This document shows, piece after piece, positions 42,379-53,627 of a DNA stretch of 64,000 nt (within the stretch, counting starts at the first letter, position 1; the number at the start of each line of letters is the position of its first letter). The translations under genes were made by a program, and so were the position numbers. This stretch comes from Lolium rigidum (Eukaryota > Streptophyta > Magnoliopsida > Poales > Poaceae), in NCBI RefSeq assembly GCF_022539505.1, contig NC_061508.1, positions 64,241,754 to 64,305,753 of the forward strand. Reading direction: 5' to 3'. Under the pieces are notes generated by a model that saw nothing but the letters and a program-made list of their open reading frames with translations, was not told the DNA's origin and searched no databases.

Positions 42379-44650
42379 ATGGCACGTTCAACATCGTCAA
42401 CATCATCGGTTGCAAGCAACGCGATGGACGGAGGTAAACATATCAAAACTGGTCTCGTTGATTTTGTTCCTCACCCTCCCGCCCGTATGGGTGCATATGC
42501 CTATCTGGAGGAGCCAATGGAGATGACGTTCGGGAGCTTCCACTTCCGCGTCGGGAGAGAAGTATCACATCGCTTAGCGGCACCATTTTTTCGGGACCGT
42601 TAGTGGTTGATTCCGATTTCTCGGGATCATCGTCATCAATCGAGTCAGGCGACGAGGAGGCTTCGCCGCCAAGCTACGTCAAGCCCACTGCCGGCAGAGA
42701 ACTCGCTGATCTGCTCGGCGACATGTCTTTCGGGTCGTTCACGGATTCCGATCTGGACAATGACTTGGAGAGCATCGACAGCTTCGACTTCATCGACAGA
42801 TCTACTTCTATTCGGGAGGTCTTCGCCGATCATTACGACGGTGTCACCGACTCCGAAGATGAAAACACAATGACAAAATATCATTAAGTCTGCGCAATTG
42901 GTGACTCAAGTCGCCAGGAGGATGAAACATCAGAGGCTTCGATGATTTGGGAAATCCATACATCGATCCCGCTGATCTCACGCGAGGATTGGGAAGCAAG
43001 TACGTCGGGCCCACACTGCGCGAGAAATTACAACTTCCGCAGGTAGCCTGGGACAGAGCAGGAAGAGCCATGAATGGCACGGAGCCGATGACCACTACAG
43101 CTACACTACAAGAGATGCAAGCGTATCAATATAGACTTGCTCGTGCCAGACGGGAGATAGAAAAAGAGAAGTTTATACTAGAGCAGAGAAAAGCTGCAGC
43201 CTCAGCTTTGAGTAGGCGCAGAGCCAACTTGAGCCAACACTCAGGAACGTCGGGAGATAGTTATCGGGCAGCACACGCGAGGGGAAGATCTCGGCTAGCT
43301 CATGTGCCTGAGCATGAAAGAGAGAACCTGATACAGAACCTCGACATTTCCTTCATGTCAATAGATACAAGAGGGCACATCATCCACAAAACACCGGAAG
43401 CAGGATATATGGCGCCACATGCTTTCATATTAGCATCTAAACCACCTGCAGGAGATCCAAGAGAAGCATTGTATAACATGGCCATGGCAGGAGTTGGAGT
43501 TATGGGGACAACAATACAAGGAGCGAGTACGCCGCAACCCGAGAGCGCACCAAGGCAAAATAATCCGCAACCTACTTCGGCAGCGCGAGACCCTCCTCGA
43601 GCTGGGGACCCAAGAGACACGACGATACAAGCTCGAGTCGATAGAACACGGCAGGAGAGAAGAGAACGTCGACAATCACCAGAAGTCGACAAACAGGATA
43701 TGTGCGGGCTCCCTTGCTTTACTTAAAGAGTCCGTAGAACTCGATTTCCTTCTGGGTTTAAGTTACCCGATAATTACAAAAAGTTCGATGGCTTGCAAGA
43801 TCCAGAGGATTGGCTGGTAGATTACCTGGAGACGGTGAAGTTAACAGGTGGAACTCGAGCAACTGCCATGCAGAGCATCCAGGTTCACCTCAGCGGAGCC
43901 GCAAGATCGTGGATAAAGAAGCTACCGGAAGGATCCATCGACAGCTGGGAAACTTTTGAAGACTTGTTCGTAAAAAACTTCTGCTCAATGTGCAAGAAAC
44001 CTGCGTCAATAGAGGTATTGAGGGTCTGCAAGCAGAAGTATGATGAAATAATGAGGATGTACATTCAGCGGTGGAACATCATAAAAAATTCGGCAGAAAA
44101 CATATCTGACGAAAGAGCAATCAATGCATTTGTCACGGGGATCCGAAGAAGAGACTTAATCGAGGACTTGGGTAGATCCATGCCGCGAACAATAGGAGAT
44201 CTGATGGAGATAGCGAATCGCTGGGCGGATGGTGAATATGTTGTTCATAATAAACGACACAGATCACCCGAGGAAGATCATAACAGGAGCAACAACCAAA
44301 ATAGGCGACGATATTCTCGTCAGTACTCAGATTACGATGGTCCCAGCCAAGTGGTGGCTGGCTTACGAGGAAACAGTGGAGGAAATCATCGGGATGATTA
44401 CCAGAGAGGTAACGAGCAGCGCAATGATCATCGAGATGCGCCAAGCTCCAGTAGACAAAATAATTGTCCAAGGTTCCCGAGGCCATACAATATATCACCC
44501 GCAGATCTTCTGAACGGGCCATGCCATATGCATTTTTTCCTCGACAGCGACGGAAAAAGACAGTCAGGGCACCTTCAGAAGGACTGCCAAACATTTCTAG
44601 CTCTGCATAGATATGTGGAGCATACAAATGCACAAGCAGCAACCAGCAGC
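42379..44650 (+). pseudogene. gag polyprotein of element E, frameshifted
   Basis: ATG 42379 opens MARSTSSTSSVASNAMDGGK; frames change near 42600, 42890 and 43730. The second half (43793 on) is the clear gag capsid region: DPEDWLVDYLETVKLTGGTR, LSGAARSWIKKLPEGSIDSW and FSMCKK-like sequence, then DLMEIANRWADGE and a basic Arg/Asn-rich tail. The upstream region (42947-43726) is charged and coiled-coil-like (RARREIEKEKFILEQRKAAA). A CxxC-type zinc knuckle is not evident, although a degenerate HLQKDCQTFLAL block (44570) is in the right place. It would make the particle core for reverse transcription. Confidence 0.75.
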
Positions 44651-45269
44651 CATGATTTTACCGGCAGTGATCGCAGGATTCGAGGTCTCGCGTATATTCG
44701 TAGATGGAGGGAGCAGCTTGAATCTCATATACGCAGACACTTTGAGGAAGATGAACCTATCTCTGGAAAATCTGACTCCAACAGATACGCGCTTTCATGG
44801 CATCACACCAGAGAAGCCGAATTATCCTTTGGGCAAGATAAACCTCGACGTACAATTTGGAACTCGAGAAAATTACAGGAGGGAGAAGTTGGAGTTTGAG
44901 GTCATTGATTTTCCATCACAGTATCACGCTATATTGGGACGACCCGCGTATGCTAGGTTCATGGCTGTACCGCATTACACATACTTTCTATGGAGGAGTC
45001 CCGGTTCCAAAGGCCCAATCACAGTGAAAGGAAGTTTTTCTCTAGCAGACAAATGTGACAAGGACTTTCATAAGCTTTCCGAAACTTTCGGGATGCAGGC
45101 TGAGTATGCAGCCTCTAGACTTACCACCGACTATGACGTGCTACCCGACGGAGGAAGGCCGCTCAAGGAGCAAACCTTCGACACCTCCAAGAATTCCAAG
45201 GAAGTGCAGATTCACCCGACGGATTCTAAGAAGACGACAACTATCGCAAAAAACATGGATAGCGCATAG
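44613..45269 (+). pseudogene. aspartic protease of element E
   Basis: The open frame holds the active-site-like block SRIFVDGGSSLNLIYADTLR (about 44685-44745; DGGSS in the Tat lineage replaces DTGA), then ITPEKPNYPLGKINLDVQFG and FPSQYHAILGRPAYARFMAV (44910-44970), the second conserved protease block. It ends at TAG 45267-45269, a few bases before the RT frame, where the intact polyprotein would continue. Confidence 0.75.
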
Positions 45270-45275
45270 GAAAGC

Positions 45276-46515
45276 ATGCTTGTCGAGTTCCTCCGTGAGC
45301 GCTGGGAAATCTTCGCATGGTGTCCAGCTGACATGCCAGGAGTACCCAGGGAACTTGCCGAGCACCCCCTTAATCTGGGTCCAAGGGCTAGGCCAATCCG
45401 ACAACCTTTGCGGCGTTTCTCGGAGCCAAACCGCAAAGCTATGCTATCAGAAATAAATCGACTTCGAGAAGCAAATTTCATCGGGGAGCTACATATAGAG
45501 GCCACATGGGTCGCTAACCCAGTTCTGGTCCCGAAGAAAAACACTGATGTCCTTTGCATGTGCGTCGACTTCACGTGTCTCAATAAACATTGTCCAAAGG
45601 ATCACTTTCCCCTCCCGAGGATCGATCAAATTATCGACTCCACAGCAGGATGCGAACGTCTTTCCTTCCTGGACGCGTATTCTGGTTACAACCAGATTCG
45701 CCTAAAAGAAGAAGATGAAGTCAAAACAGCTTTTATAACCTCTTATGGCGTGTTTTGCTACAGAACAATGCCCTTCGGGTTGAAAAACGCGGGAGCTACC
45801 TATCAGAGGATGACGCAGAAGCGTCTCGCCACACAGATTGGAAGAACGTTTAAGTATATATCGACGACATCGTCATAACAACAAAGCAGGGGTTATCTTT
45901 GATTGTTGATCTTAGAGAAACCTTCGACAACCTCGACAAGTTTCGCCTCAAGCTAAACCCGACGAAATGCTCCTTCGGTGTTCCTGCGGGAGAACTCCTG
46001 GGGTACTTAGTATCAGCCAGAGGAATCGAAGCAAATCCCTAAAAAATACAGGCCATCATGACGATGAGGAAGCCACCCAAGCTCAAGGAGATACATCAGC
46101 TGACGGGTCGTGTCGCAGCTTTGAGCAGGTTTGTCGCCAGGCTAGGAGAGAAAGCACTGCCCTTCTACGCGCTCATCAAGCAAGGAGAAAAGTTCGAGTG
46201 GAATGAAGAAGCAGACAAAGCTTTCGAGCATCTAAAGCGCACAATCTCGACACCTCTAGTGTTGGTGGCTCTGAAGGAAAAAAGAACCACTCCTAGTATA
46301 CATTGCGGCCACACCTCAAGTGGTCAGCACATTTCTCGTGGTGGAGAGAGAAGAAGGGAAGATTCATGGCGTTCAGCGGCCAGTATACTTCATCAGCGAG
46401 GTTCTATCACCATCCAAGCAGCGTTACCCGCAATATCAGAAACTTGCGAATTGAGTATTTACAACAGCAAGAAAATTACGGCACTATTTTTCGGCACACC
46501 CGATAATAGTAGTTA
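45276..46515 (+). pseudogene. reverse transcriptase of element E, frameshifted at the active site
   Basis: The frame 45276-45878 gives IFAWCPADMPGVPRELAEHP, ATWVANPVLVPKKN, CVDFTCLNKHCPKDHFPLPR, RLSFLDAYSGYNQIRLKEED (first catalytic Asp) and MPFGLKNAGATYQRMTQK. A missing base before the active site puts YIDD (45857-45868) in the next frame, which runs through DNLDKFRLKLNPTKCSFGVP to a stop (TAA at about 46040). The connection domain (LTGRVAALSRFVARLGEKAL, 46095-46160) and the start of RNase H follow in yet another frame to about 46260. RVT_1 of Gypsy type. Confidence 0.8.
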
Positions 46516-46556
46516 ATGCGGCACCTCTGTCGAACATCCTGAACAATCCCGAAGCC

Positions 46557-47117
46557 ATGGGACGTGTCACTCTTTGGGGCATCGAGCTTTCCCCTCGGGA
46601 CATCACGTACGAGAAAAGAAAGGCGATCAAATCGCAGATTTTGCCGGACTTTATCGCAGAGTGGATGGAATTACAAAATACGGGACCCCCAGATTTGTCG
46701 AGTACTTGGTATATGAACTTTGACGGGTCTAAGAGATTGGAAGGAGCTGGAGTAGGCGTGATACTTGTGTCACCCCAAGGCGACAAAATGAAGTATATAC
46801 TGCGGATTACGTTCCCCAACGCGTCCAATAACGAGGCAGAATATGAAGCCCTCATACACGGGATGAAGATGGCGAAGGCGTGCGGCGCAACTCGATTAAA
46901 AATCTTCGGCGACTCCCAGTTGGTGGCTCAACAGGTGATGAACAAGTGCGACGCAATCAACGATAGCATGATAGCATACAAGGAGGTATACAATGAACTC
47001 GAGAAACTCTTTGATGACTACGAAGTAAATCACATCAGCAGACTTAGCAACGACGAAGCCGACGTTCTAGCAAACATCGGCTCGCAATACTTACCAATAC
47101 CACCTGGCGTTTTCTAG
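46557..47117 (+). pseudogene. RNase H domain of element E
   Basis: A single open frame gives NFDGSKRLEGAGVGVILVSP (46715-46770), NASNNEAEYEALIHGMKMAK and GDSQLVAQQVMNK (46905-46945), carrying the catalytic Asp-Glu-Asp residues of the Tat-type extra RNase H domain, and HISRLSNDEADVLANIGSQY, the last conserved block. This part looks intact by itself, but it belongs to a broken polyprotein. It would degrade the RNA strand of RNA-DNA hybrids. Confidence 0.75.
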
Positions 47118-47127
47118 GAAGAGATAA

Positions 47128-48234
47128 GTGAAAGATCGACTAAGGAGAAGAAAGCACCGAAGCAGCCGAAGTAAAAAAGAAAAGGCCAAGGAAGGCTCGG
47201 GGGATCCACCAGCTCAAGAAGAAAACACATCGGAAGATGAAGAGGAACCTGAAGAGGTTATGATGATAGAAGTTCCATGGATGCAGGTTTACGTGGCATA
47301 CATCACAAGGAAAGAGATACCCGAAGATCCGGTAGAAGCACAACGAGTTATTCGATGATCTAAGGCGTTCACTGTGGTTAAGGGAGAACTATACAAAAGG
47401 AGCATCTCAGGAGTACTGCAGCGGTGCATCACACCCGAAGAAGGGCGAGTTACACTAAAGGATATACATGAGGGAGTATGCGGCCACCATGCAAGCAGTC
47501 GAGCAATAGCAGCCAAAGTTTTCGGGAAGGATTTTATTGGCTGACAACAGTCGAAGATGCCAAATACATAGTACGCACGTGCAATGCGTGTAAGAGATTT
47601 GCGGCTAAACCTCATTCACCGGCAGCAGAGCTGATGCCAATACTATTGGTGTGGCCTTTCGGGCAATGGGGGTTCAATATGGTGGGGAAATTACACAAGT
47701 CCTGGCCAGGAGGACACGTATATCTACTCGTAGCTGTCGACAAATTTACCAAGTGGATAGAGGCAGCACCAGTAACTTCGGCAGACGCAAAATCAGCGGT
47801 CAACTTCGTCAAGGGGATAGTTTTCCGATTTGGCATCCCAAACAATATAGTTACGGACAATGGCATCAACTTCACCTCTCGAGAATTCAAGGAGTACTGC
47901 GCAGAAGTAGGCATCAAACTACACTTCGCATCGGTGGCACATCCACAAACTAATGGTCAAGTCGAGAATGCAAACGGGGTCAAGAGTAACCAAGTACCAG
48001 CGAAACCTCAAGAATTATCATAGTCGACGTTTACGACCCAGGTCTTTCCAAGTTGGCGACCTAGTTCTTCGGCTCTCGCAGGACAACCATGGAAAGTTCG
48101 AGTCTCCATGGATAGGGTCATACATTGTCACTAAAGTAATTCCAGGAGGAGCATACAGATTGAAGGACGAGAAAACAGGGAAGGAAGAGCCAAGCCCATG
48201 GAACGTGGCGCAGCTTCGGCGGTTCTACGCTTAG
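47128..48234 (+). pseudogene. integrase of element E, internally deleted
   Basis: After a charged linker (EENTSEDEEEPEE) the zinc-binding N-terminus is seen (GVCGHHASSRAIAAK and YIVRTCNACKRFAAKPHSPA, 47470-47615), with a frameshift near 47515. The catalytic core follows with the first Asp in LLVAVDKFTKWIEAAP (47725), the second in IVTDNGINFTSREFKEY (47855) and the Glu in HPQTNGQVENANG (47945-47980). Right after it the sequence jumps to the C-terminal region (RPRSFQVGDLVLRLSQDNHG, 48025-48090), so an estimated 100 or more residues have been lost. It ends PSPWNVAQLRRFYA at 48234. Confidence 0.8.
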
Positions 48235-48586
48235 AAAACAACATAGTCGACTCTGTAAACATACATTGTACTGAAGAGCTCGCAAGTTTTTAGATGCACT
48301 CTTTTCCTTTCAGGGCACCGAGTGGGGCTGGAAGGTTTTTAATGAGGCGGGCTTGCGATGCTGTAATATAATAAAAATAGTGGTGATATATATTTTTCTC
48401 GCAAGGCTCGGGGGCTCTACCACAAAGAACTCATAAGATATAATCGGCTCTCACAAAATATACATAAGTCTAGCAATAATGTTTGCAGCTCATATGATTC
48501 GCAAGTATACAAACTTTACACTCTGGATCAAAGTCAATCACAATAGAAGAAAAAGAAAATGAAGATCTATAGCAAATCATCTATGG

Positions 48587-49396
48587 TCACTTTTTCACCC
48601 TCGGCAGGAGCATCAAGGGCATCCGCGTAATGATATTCTTTGAAAAAGCAGCATCCACCCTCAAAAGCTCTTCAATCATCTTTTCAGCAACGGGGGTCAC
48701 CTCATCGTTAAGCTTGTCGATGTTTCTTCTCCTTTGTTTTAACTTGGAGTGGAAGACGTCGACAACCTTGTTCAGATCCAGTTTGGAGTGATAATTTTTC
48801 AACCAGATTAAAGCAAACCTGGCGCCGGCCGTCAGCTGAGCTTTCACAAAGTCATGGATACGATGTACGCTCTTGAATTTCTTCATCAAATCAGGAAGAG
48901 TTGCGGGTTGAGGATTTCGAGGAAACATAGTGTTGTACACCATGGCCAAAGTACTAGTGCGGAAGTCAAGAAACTCCCGAACTTGAGCGGCACGATCCTG
49001 GAACCGAACAATTCGTCGAGTACGGTCCTCGCTTGCCCAGAAGTCACTACCACTTTGTCCAGCAATCCGAAGAAGGACCTCAACTAGCGCGTCAACGCTG
49101 ATCCTCAGTAACAACATCGACAAAGGACCCGAGAGCCAATATAGAGAAACAAGATATGCCAAAGCACATGAACAATGTCGAGTAAATGGAAATATGCAGC
49201 GCAACGTACCCGCCATATCTTGACTTGCTTCAGTCATCAGGTCAAGCATGTAATCTTCACGGGTGGTAGCTCGCAAAGCCTCAGCTACCGCAGTTTCCTT
49301 CAACTCTAGAGCTTCTTTAGCTTGTCGAAGAGCAGCTTTCTCACGATCGGAGAATTTGCGGGATTGATCCATAACGGTGACAACTTGTTTTTTCAT
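48587..49396 (-). CDS. antisense ORF of element E (270 residues), function unknown
   Basis: A long open frame on the strand opposite to gag-pol lies between integrase and the (off-window) 3' LTR. Tat-lineage elements are known for extra antisense genes at this place; maize Grande with its gene23 is an example I recall. The N-terminus is coiled-coil-like (KFSDREKAALRQAKEALELK, ETAVAEALRAT). An intron may be present, because the block around 49210-49090 reads as an unrelated hydrophobic patch with GT/AG-like borders. The C-terminal half (DLMKKFKSVHRIHDFVKAQL, LKNYHSKLDLNKVVDVFHSK, DKLNDEVTPVAEKMIEELLR) is well conserved in character. It may extend upstream to about 49560. Confidence 0.55.
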   Translation of the reverse strand: MKKQVVTVMDQSRKFSDREKAALRQAKEALELKETAVAEALRATTREDYMLDLMTEASQDMAGTLRCIFPFTRHCSCALAYLVSLYWLSGPLSMLLLRISVDALVEVLLRIAGQSGSDFWASEDRTRRIVRFQDRAAQVREFLDFRTSTLAMVYNTMFPRNPQPATLPDLMKKFKSVHRIHDFVKAQLTAGARFALIWLKNYHSKLDLNKVVDVFHSKLKQRRRNIDKLNDEVTPVAEKMIEELLRVDAAFSKNIITRMPLMLLPRVKK

Positions 49397-49854
49397 GGCT
49401 TGAAGAAGCTGTCAAATCTCGGCTAGCTCCTGTTGAGTTGAGTCTGCACACGAAGAGTCATCCAAGAAAACATCGGCAGACATCCGTGTAGAGCGAGACG
49501 CGGCAGGTGAAGCATGGGAATGTCCAGCAACCTCGGTATAGCTATCAAATACGAACTGAAAAGAAAGAAATATCAACATCAATCATTCAGCAAAGATCAC
49601 TTTTCATTAATATTGGAGATATTTACATAATCGGGGTTCGGGTTCGATAGAGATAGTCGCAAATCACAAAGACAACGACAACTACAAAAGGAAAAAGAAA
49701 AAAACATAGGGACAGGTTGGTCTACTTGACCTCCATCCTGGTAGCGCTAGTAGATGCAGCAGGCTTCGGGTTCAAGAAGGCGATGATTTTCTTCGAATGG
49801 GGTTCGGCAGCCTTCACCAAAGTCTTCCACTTTTCCTTGTTCATCCCTATGGGG
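49397..49854 (+). other. 3' internal region of E up to the D3 insertion
   Basis: Low-information sequence, partly the upstream part of the antisense gene (minus-strand Ser/Asp-rich codons). It ends at TGGGG (49850-49854), the probable left target duplication of D3. Confidence 0.5.
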
Positions 49855-51248
49855 TGATGACCCACAAGTATAGGGGATCGCAACAGTCTTCGCGGGAAGT
49901 AAAACCCAATTTATTGATTCGACACAAGGGGAGACAAAGAATACTTGAAAGCCTTAACAGCGGAGTTGTCAATTCAGTTGCACCTGGAAACAGACTTGCT
50001 CGCAAGAGTTTATCAGTAGTAACAGTTTTATAGTAGTAGCAGTAGTAAAATAACAACAGCAGAGTAACAAAGACAGCAGTAGTGATTATAGTAAACAGCA
50101 GGATTAAAATACTGTAGGCACGGGGACGGATGACGGGCGTTGCATGGATGAGAGAAACTCATGTAACAATCATAGCAGGGCATTTGCAGATAATAATAAA
50201 ACGGTATCCAAGTACTAATCAATCAATAGGCATGTGTTCCAATTATAGTCGTATGTGCTCGCAATGAGAAACTTGCACAACATCTTTTGTCCTACCAGCC
50301 GGTGGCAGCCGGGCCTCAAGGGAAACTACTGGATATTAAGGTACTCCTTTTAATAGAGCACCGGAGCAAAGCATTAACACTCCGTGAACACATGTGATCC
50401 TCACGTCACTACCATCTCCTCCGGTTGTCCCGATTTCTGTCACTTCGGGGCCATTGGTTCCGGACAGCGACATGTGTATACAACTTGCAGGTAAGACCAT
50501 AAACAATGAATATCATGATGAAACAATAACATGTTCAGATCTGAGATCATGGCACTCGGGCCCTAGTGACAAGCATTAAGCATAACAAGTTGCAACAATA
50601 TCATAAAAGTAACATCTACTCATACTAGGCACTATGCCCTAACAATCTTACACTATTACATGACCAATCTCATCCAATCCCTACCATCCCCTTCGGCCTA
50701 CAGCGGGGGAATTACTCACACATGGATGGGGGAAACATGGCTGGTTGATGTAGAGGCGTCGGTGGTGATGGCGGCGATGATCTCCTCCAATTCCCCGTCC
50801 CGGCGGAGTGCCAGAACGGAGACTTCTGGTTCCCGAGACGAAGTTTCGCGATGTGGCGGCGTTCTGGAGGGTTTCTGGCGACTTTGACTTCTCTCCGTGC
50901 GTTTTTAGGTCGAGGCCGATAAGTAGTCCGAAGGAGGGCGTCGGAGGCCGGCCGAGGGGGCCACACCATAGGGCCGCGCGGCCCCCCTAGGCCGCGCCGC
51001 CTTATGGTGTGGGGCCCTCGGCCTCCACTTGATTTGTCCTTCTAGCTCCGTCGTATTCTGGGAAAATAGGGCCTTCGTCAAAATCCCGAGGTTTTTCCCG
51101 AAAGTTGGATTTCTGCACAAAAACGAGACACCGAACAGCTTCTGCTGAAAACAGCGTTAGTCCGTGTTAGTTGCATCCAAAATACACAAATTAGAGGCAA
51201 AACAACAGCAAAAGTGTTCGGGAAAGTAGATACGTTTTGGACGTATCA
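49855..51248 (-). repeat. 3' LTR of D3
   Basis: 1394 bp from TGATGACCC to ACGTATCA, clearly more diverged from the two D LTRs than those are from each other, so it is a separate insertion. Confidence 0.92.
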
Positions 51249-51927
51249 ACTCCCCCAAGCTTAGCTTATTGCTTGTCCTCAAGCAATTCAGTTAACAACT
51301 GAGCGATAAAAGAACTTTCACGAACACATTTGTTCATATGATGTAAATATTCTCATGCTATGGCTAACACTTAGGAAGTTCATAATAAGATACATGCAAA
51401 TAAGATCATCCAATAGCTATGTCAATCATGGAAAGGTACCAACAATTAATAATAAGCATCATGAACCATGTATATAAGCAGGATTGCAATGTTCATAACA
51501 GAGTATGATAGAGTGGTATCTCGCTTGCCCATATTTGATCAGCAAAACATAAATGCTCAGGCACCTCTCGAAGTTCATAGAAAGACTAGAAATAGTGATT
51601 GTCAAAGATAAAAGCATCAAAGTTATACCACAATCAATCATATTTTGAGACAAGCATATTACACTAAGAATGACAGTTGTGCTCTCAAGAAAGTGCTCAA
51701 AGAAAGGATGGAGACACAATCATAAAAGTAAAAGATTGACCCTTCGCAGAGGGAAGCAGGGATTAACATGCGCTAGAGCTTTTCATTTGTAAAGCAGGAG
51801 TAAAATTATTTTGAGAGGTGTTTGTTGTTGTTAACGAATGGTAATGGGTACACCAACTACCTCGCCAACCGGACTTTCAAGAGCGGCTCCCATGAAGGAC
51901 GTTATCTCTACCAGCAAGGTAGATCAT
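51249..51927 (-). other. internal non-coding DNA of D3
   Basis: Matches 20791-21465 of D, including the terminal purine tract; no ORF. It stops at ATCAT (51923-51927), the probable target duplication of A2. Confidence 0.8.
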
Positions 51928-53627
51928 TGATGTCTACGGGAGCTTCTATTCTTGTAGACAGTGTTGGGCCTCCAAGAGCAGAGGTTTGTATAACAGCAGC
52001 AAGTTTCCCTTAAGTGGATCACCCAAGGTTTATCGATCTCAGGGAGGAAGAGGTCAAAGATATCCCTCTCATGCAACCCCGCAACCACAAAGCAAGAAGT
52101 CTCTTGTGTCCCCAACACACCTAATAGGTGCACTAGTTCGGCGAAGAGATAGTGAAATACAGGTGGTATAAATAAGTATGAGCAAGTGGCAACGGCACCA
52201 GAAAAGTGCTTTGCCCGGGACAGTAAACAAGCAGTAGTAACGCAGCAGTAGTAACGCAGTAAAACAATAAACAAGCAGCGATAGCAGTATTTAGGAACAA
52301 GGCCTAGGGATTAGACTTTCACTAGTTCTCAACTTTGATCACATAACAGAATAGATAAATGCATACTCTACACTCTTGTTGGATGATGAACACCATTGTG
52401 TAGGATTACACGAACCCTCAATGCCGGAGTTAACAAGCTCCACAATTCAATGTTCATATTTAAATAACCTTACGAGTGCATGAAAGATCAACACGACTAA
52501 ACCAAGTACTAACATAGCATGCACACTCTGTCACCTTCACACTATGTAGGAGGAATAGATCACATCAATACCATCATAGCAATAGTTAACTTCATAATCT
52601 ACAAGAGATCACAATCATAGCCTACGCCAAGTACTAACACGGATGCACACACTTGTCACCATTACACCGTGCAGGAGGAATAAACTACTTTAATGACATC
52701 ACTAGAGTAGCACATAGATAAATTGTGATACAAAACACATTGCAATCATAAAGAGATATAAATAAGCACTTCACTATGCCATTCATAACGGTGAATAAGT
52801 ATTCTCGTGAAATATAGCCTAAGAGACCCACACGGTGCACACACTCGTCACCTTTACACACGTGGGACAAGGAGTCTCCGGAGATCACATAAGTAAAACC
52901 CACTTGACTAGCATAATGACATCTAGATTAAAAGCATCATCATATGAATCTCAATCATGTAAGGCAGCTCATGAGATTATTGTATTGAAGTACATAGGAG
53001 AGAGATTAACCACATAGCTACCGGTACAGCTCCCGAGCCTCGATGGAAAACTACTCCCTCCTCATGGGAGACAAGCAGCGTTGATGAAGATGGCGGTGGT
53101 GTCGATGGAGAAGCCTTCCGGGGCACTTCCTGTCCCGGCGGCATGCCGGAACAGAGACTCCTGTCCCCCAGATCTTGGCTTCGCGATGGCGGCGGCTCTG
53201 GAAGGTTTCTCGTACCGTGGCTTTTTCGTATCGAGGTTTTAGGTCCAGGGGCTTTATATAGGCGAAGAGGCGGCATCAGAAGGTCGAAGGGGCGCCGACA
53301 CTATAGGGGGGCGCGGGCCCCCCCTTGGCCGCGCCGGCCTAGGGTTTGGTGGGCCTGTGCCCCCTCTCCGCGGTTCTCGTGTGTTCTGGATGCTTCCGGG
53401 CAAAATAGGAACACGGGCGTTGATTTCGTCCAATTCCGAGAATATTTCGTTACTATGATTTCGAAACCAAAAACAGCAGAAAACGAGAACCGGCACTTCG
53501 GCATCTTGTTAATAGGTTAGTTCCAGAAAATGCACGAATATGACATAAAGTGTGCATAAAACATGTAGATATCATCAATAATGTGGCATGGAACATAATA
53601 AATTATCGATACATCGGAGACGTATCA
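51928..53627 (-). repeat. 3' LTR of A2
   Basis: 1700 bp, about 190 bp longer than the A1 LTRs, the difference lying partly in R-U5; ends match A1. Confidence 0.9.

Larger units (their letters stand above)
41966..49854 (+). mobile_element. LTR retrotransposon E, Tat-type Gypsy, 5' part (3' end beyond window)
   Basis: The 387-bp 5' LTR, PBS TGGCGCCGTCTGTGGG, gag, protease, RT, RNase H, integrase and an antisense ORF occur in that order (pol order PR-RT-RH-INT is Gypsy). At 49855 the element is cut by D3, which contains A2 and B2, so its 3' LTR must lie beyond 64000. Many frameshifts and stops show it is old and inactive. It landed just upstream of the CACTA-type gene ending at 41931. Confidence 0.9.
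49855..51927 (-). mobile_element. LTR retrotransposon D3 (second D-family element), 3' part only
   Basis: A D-type LTR (49855-51248) is followed by the same internal DNA as in D (20791 on) up to 51927, where A2 is inserted. The orientation is minus, so this is the 3' end; the rest lies beyond A2 and B2, outside the window. Confidence 0.9.
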
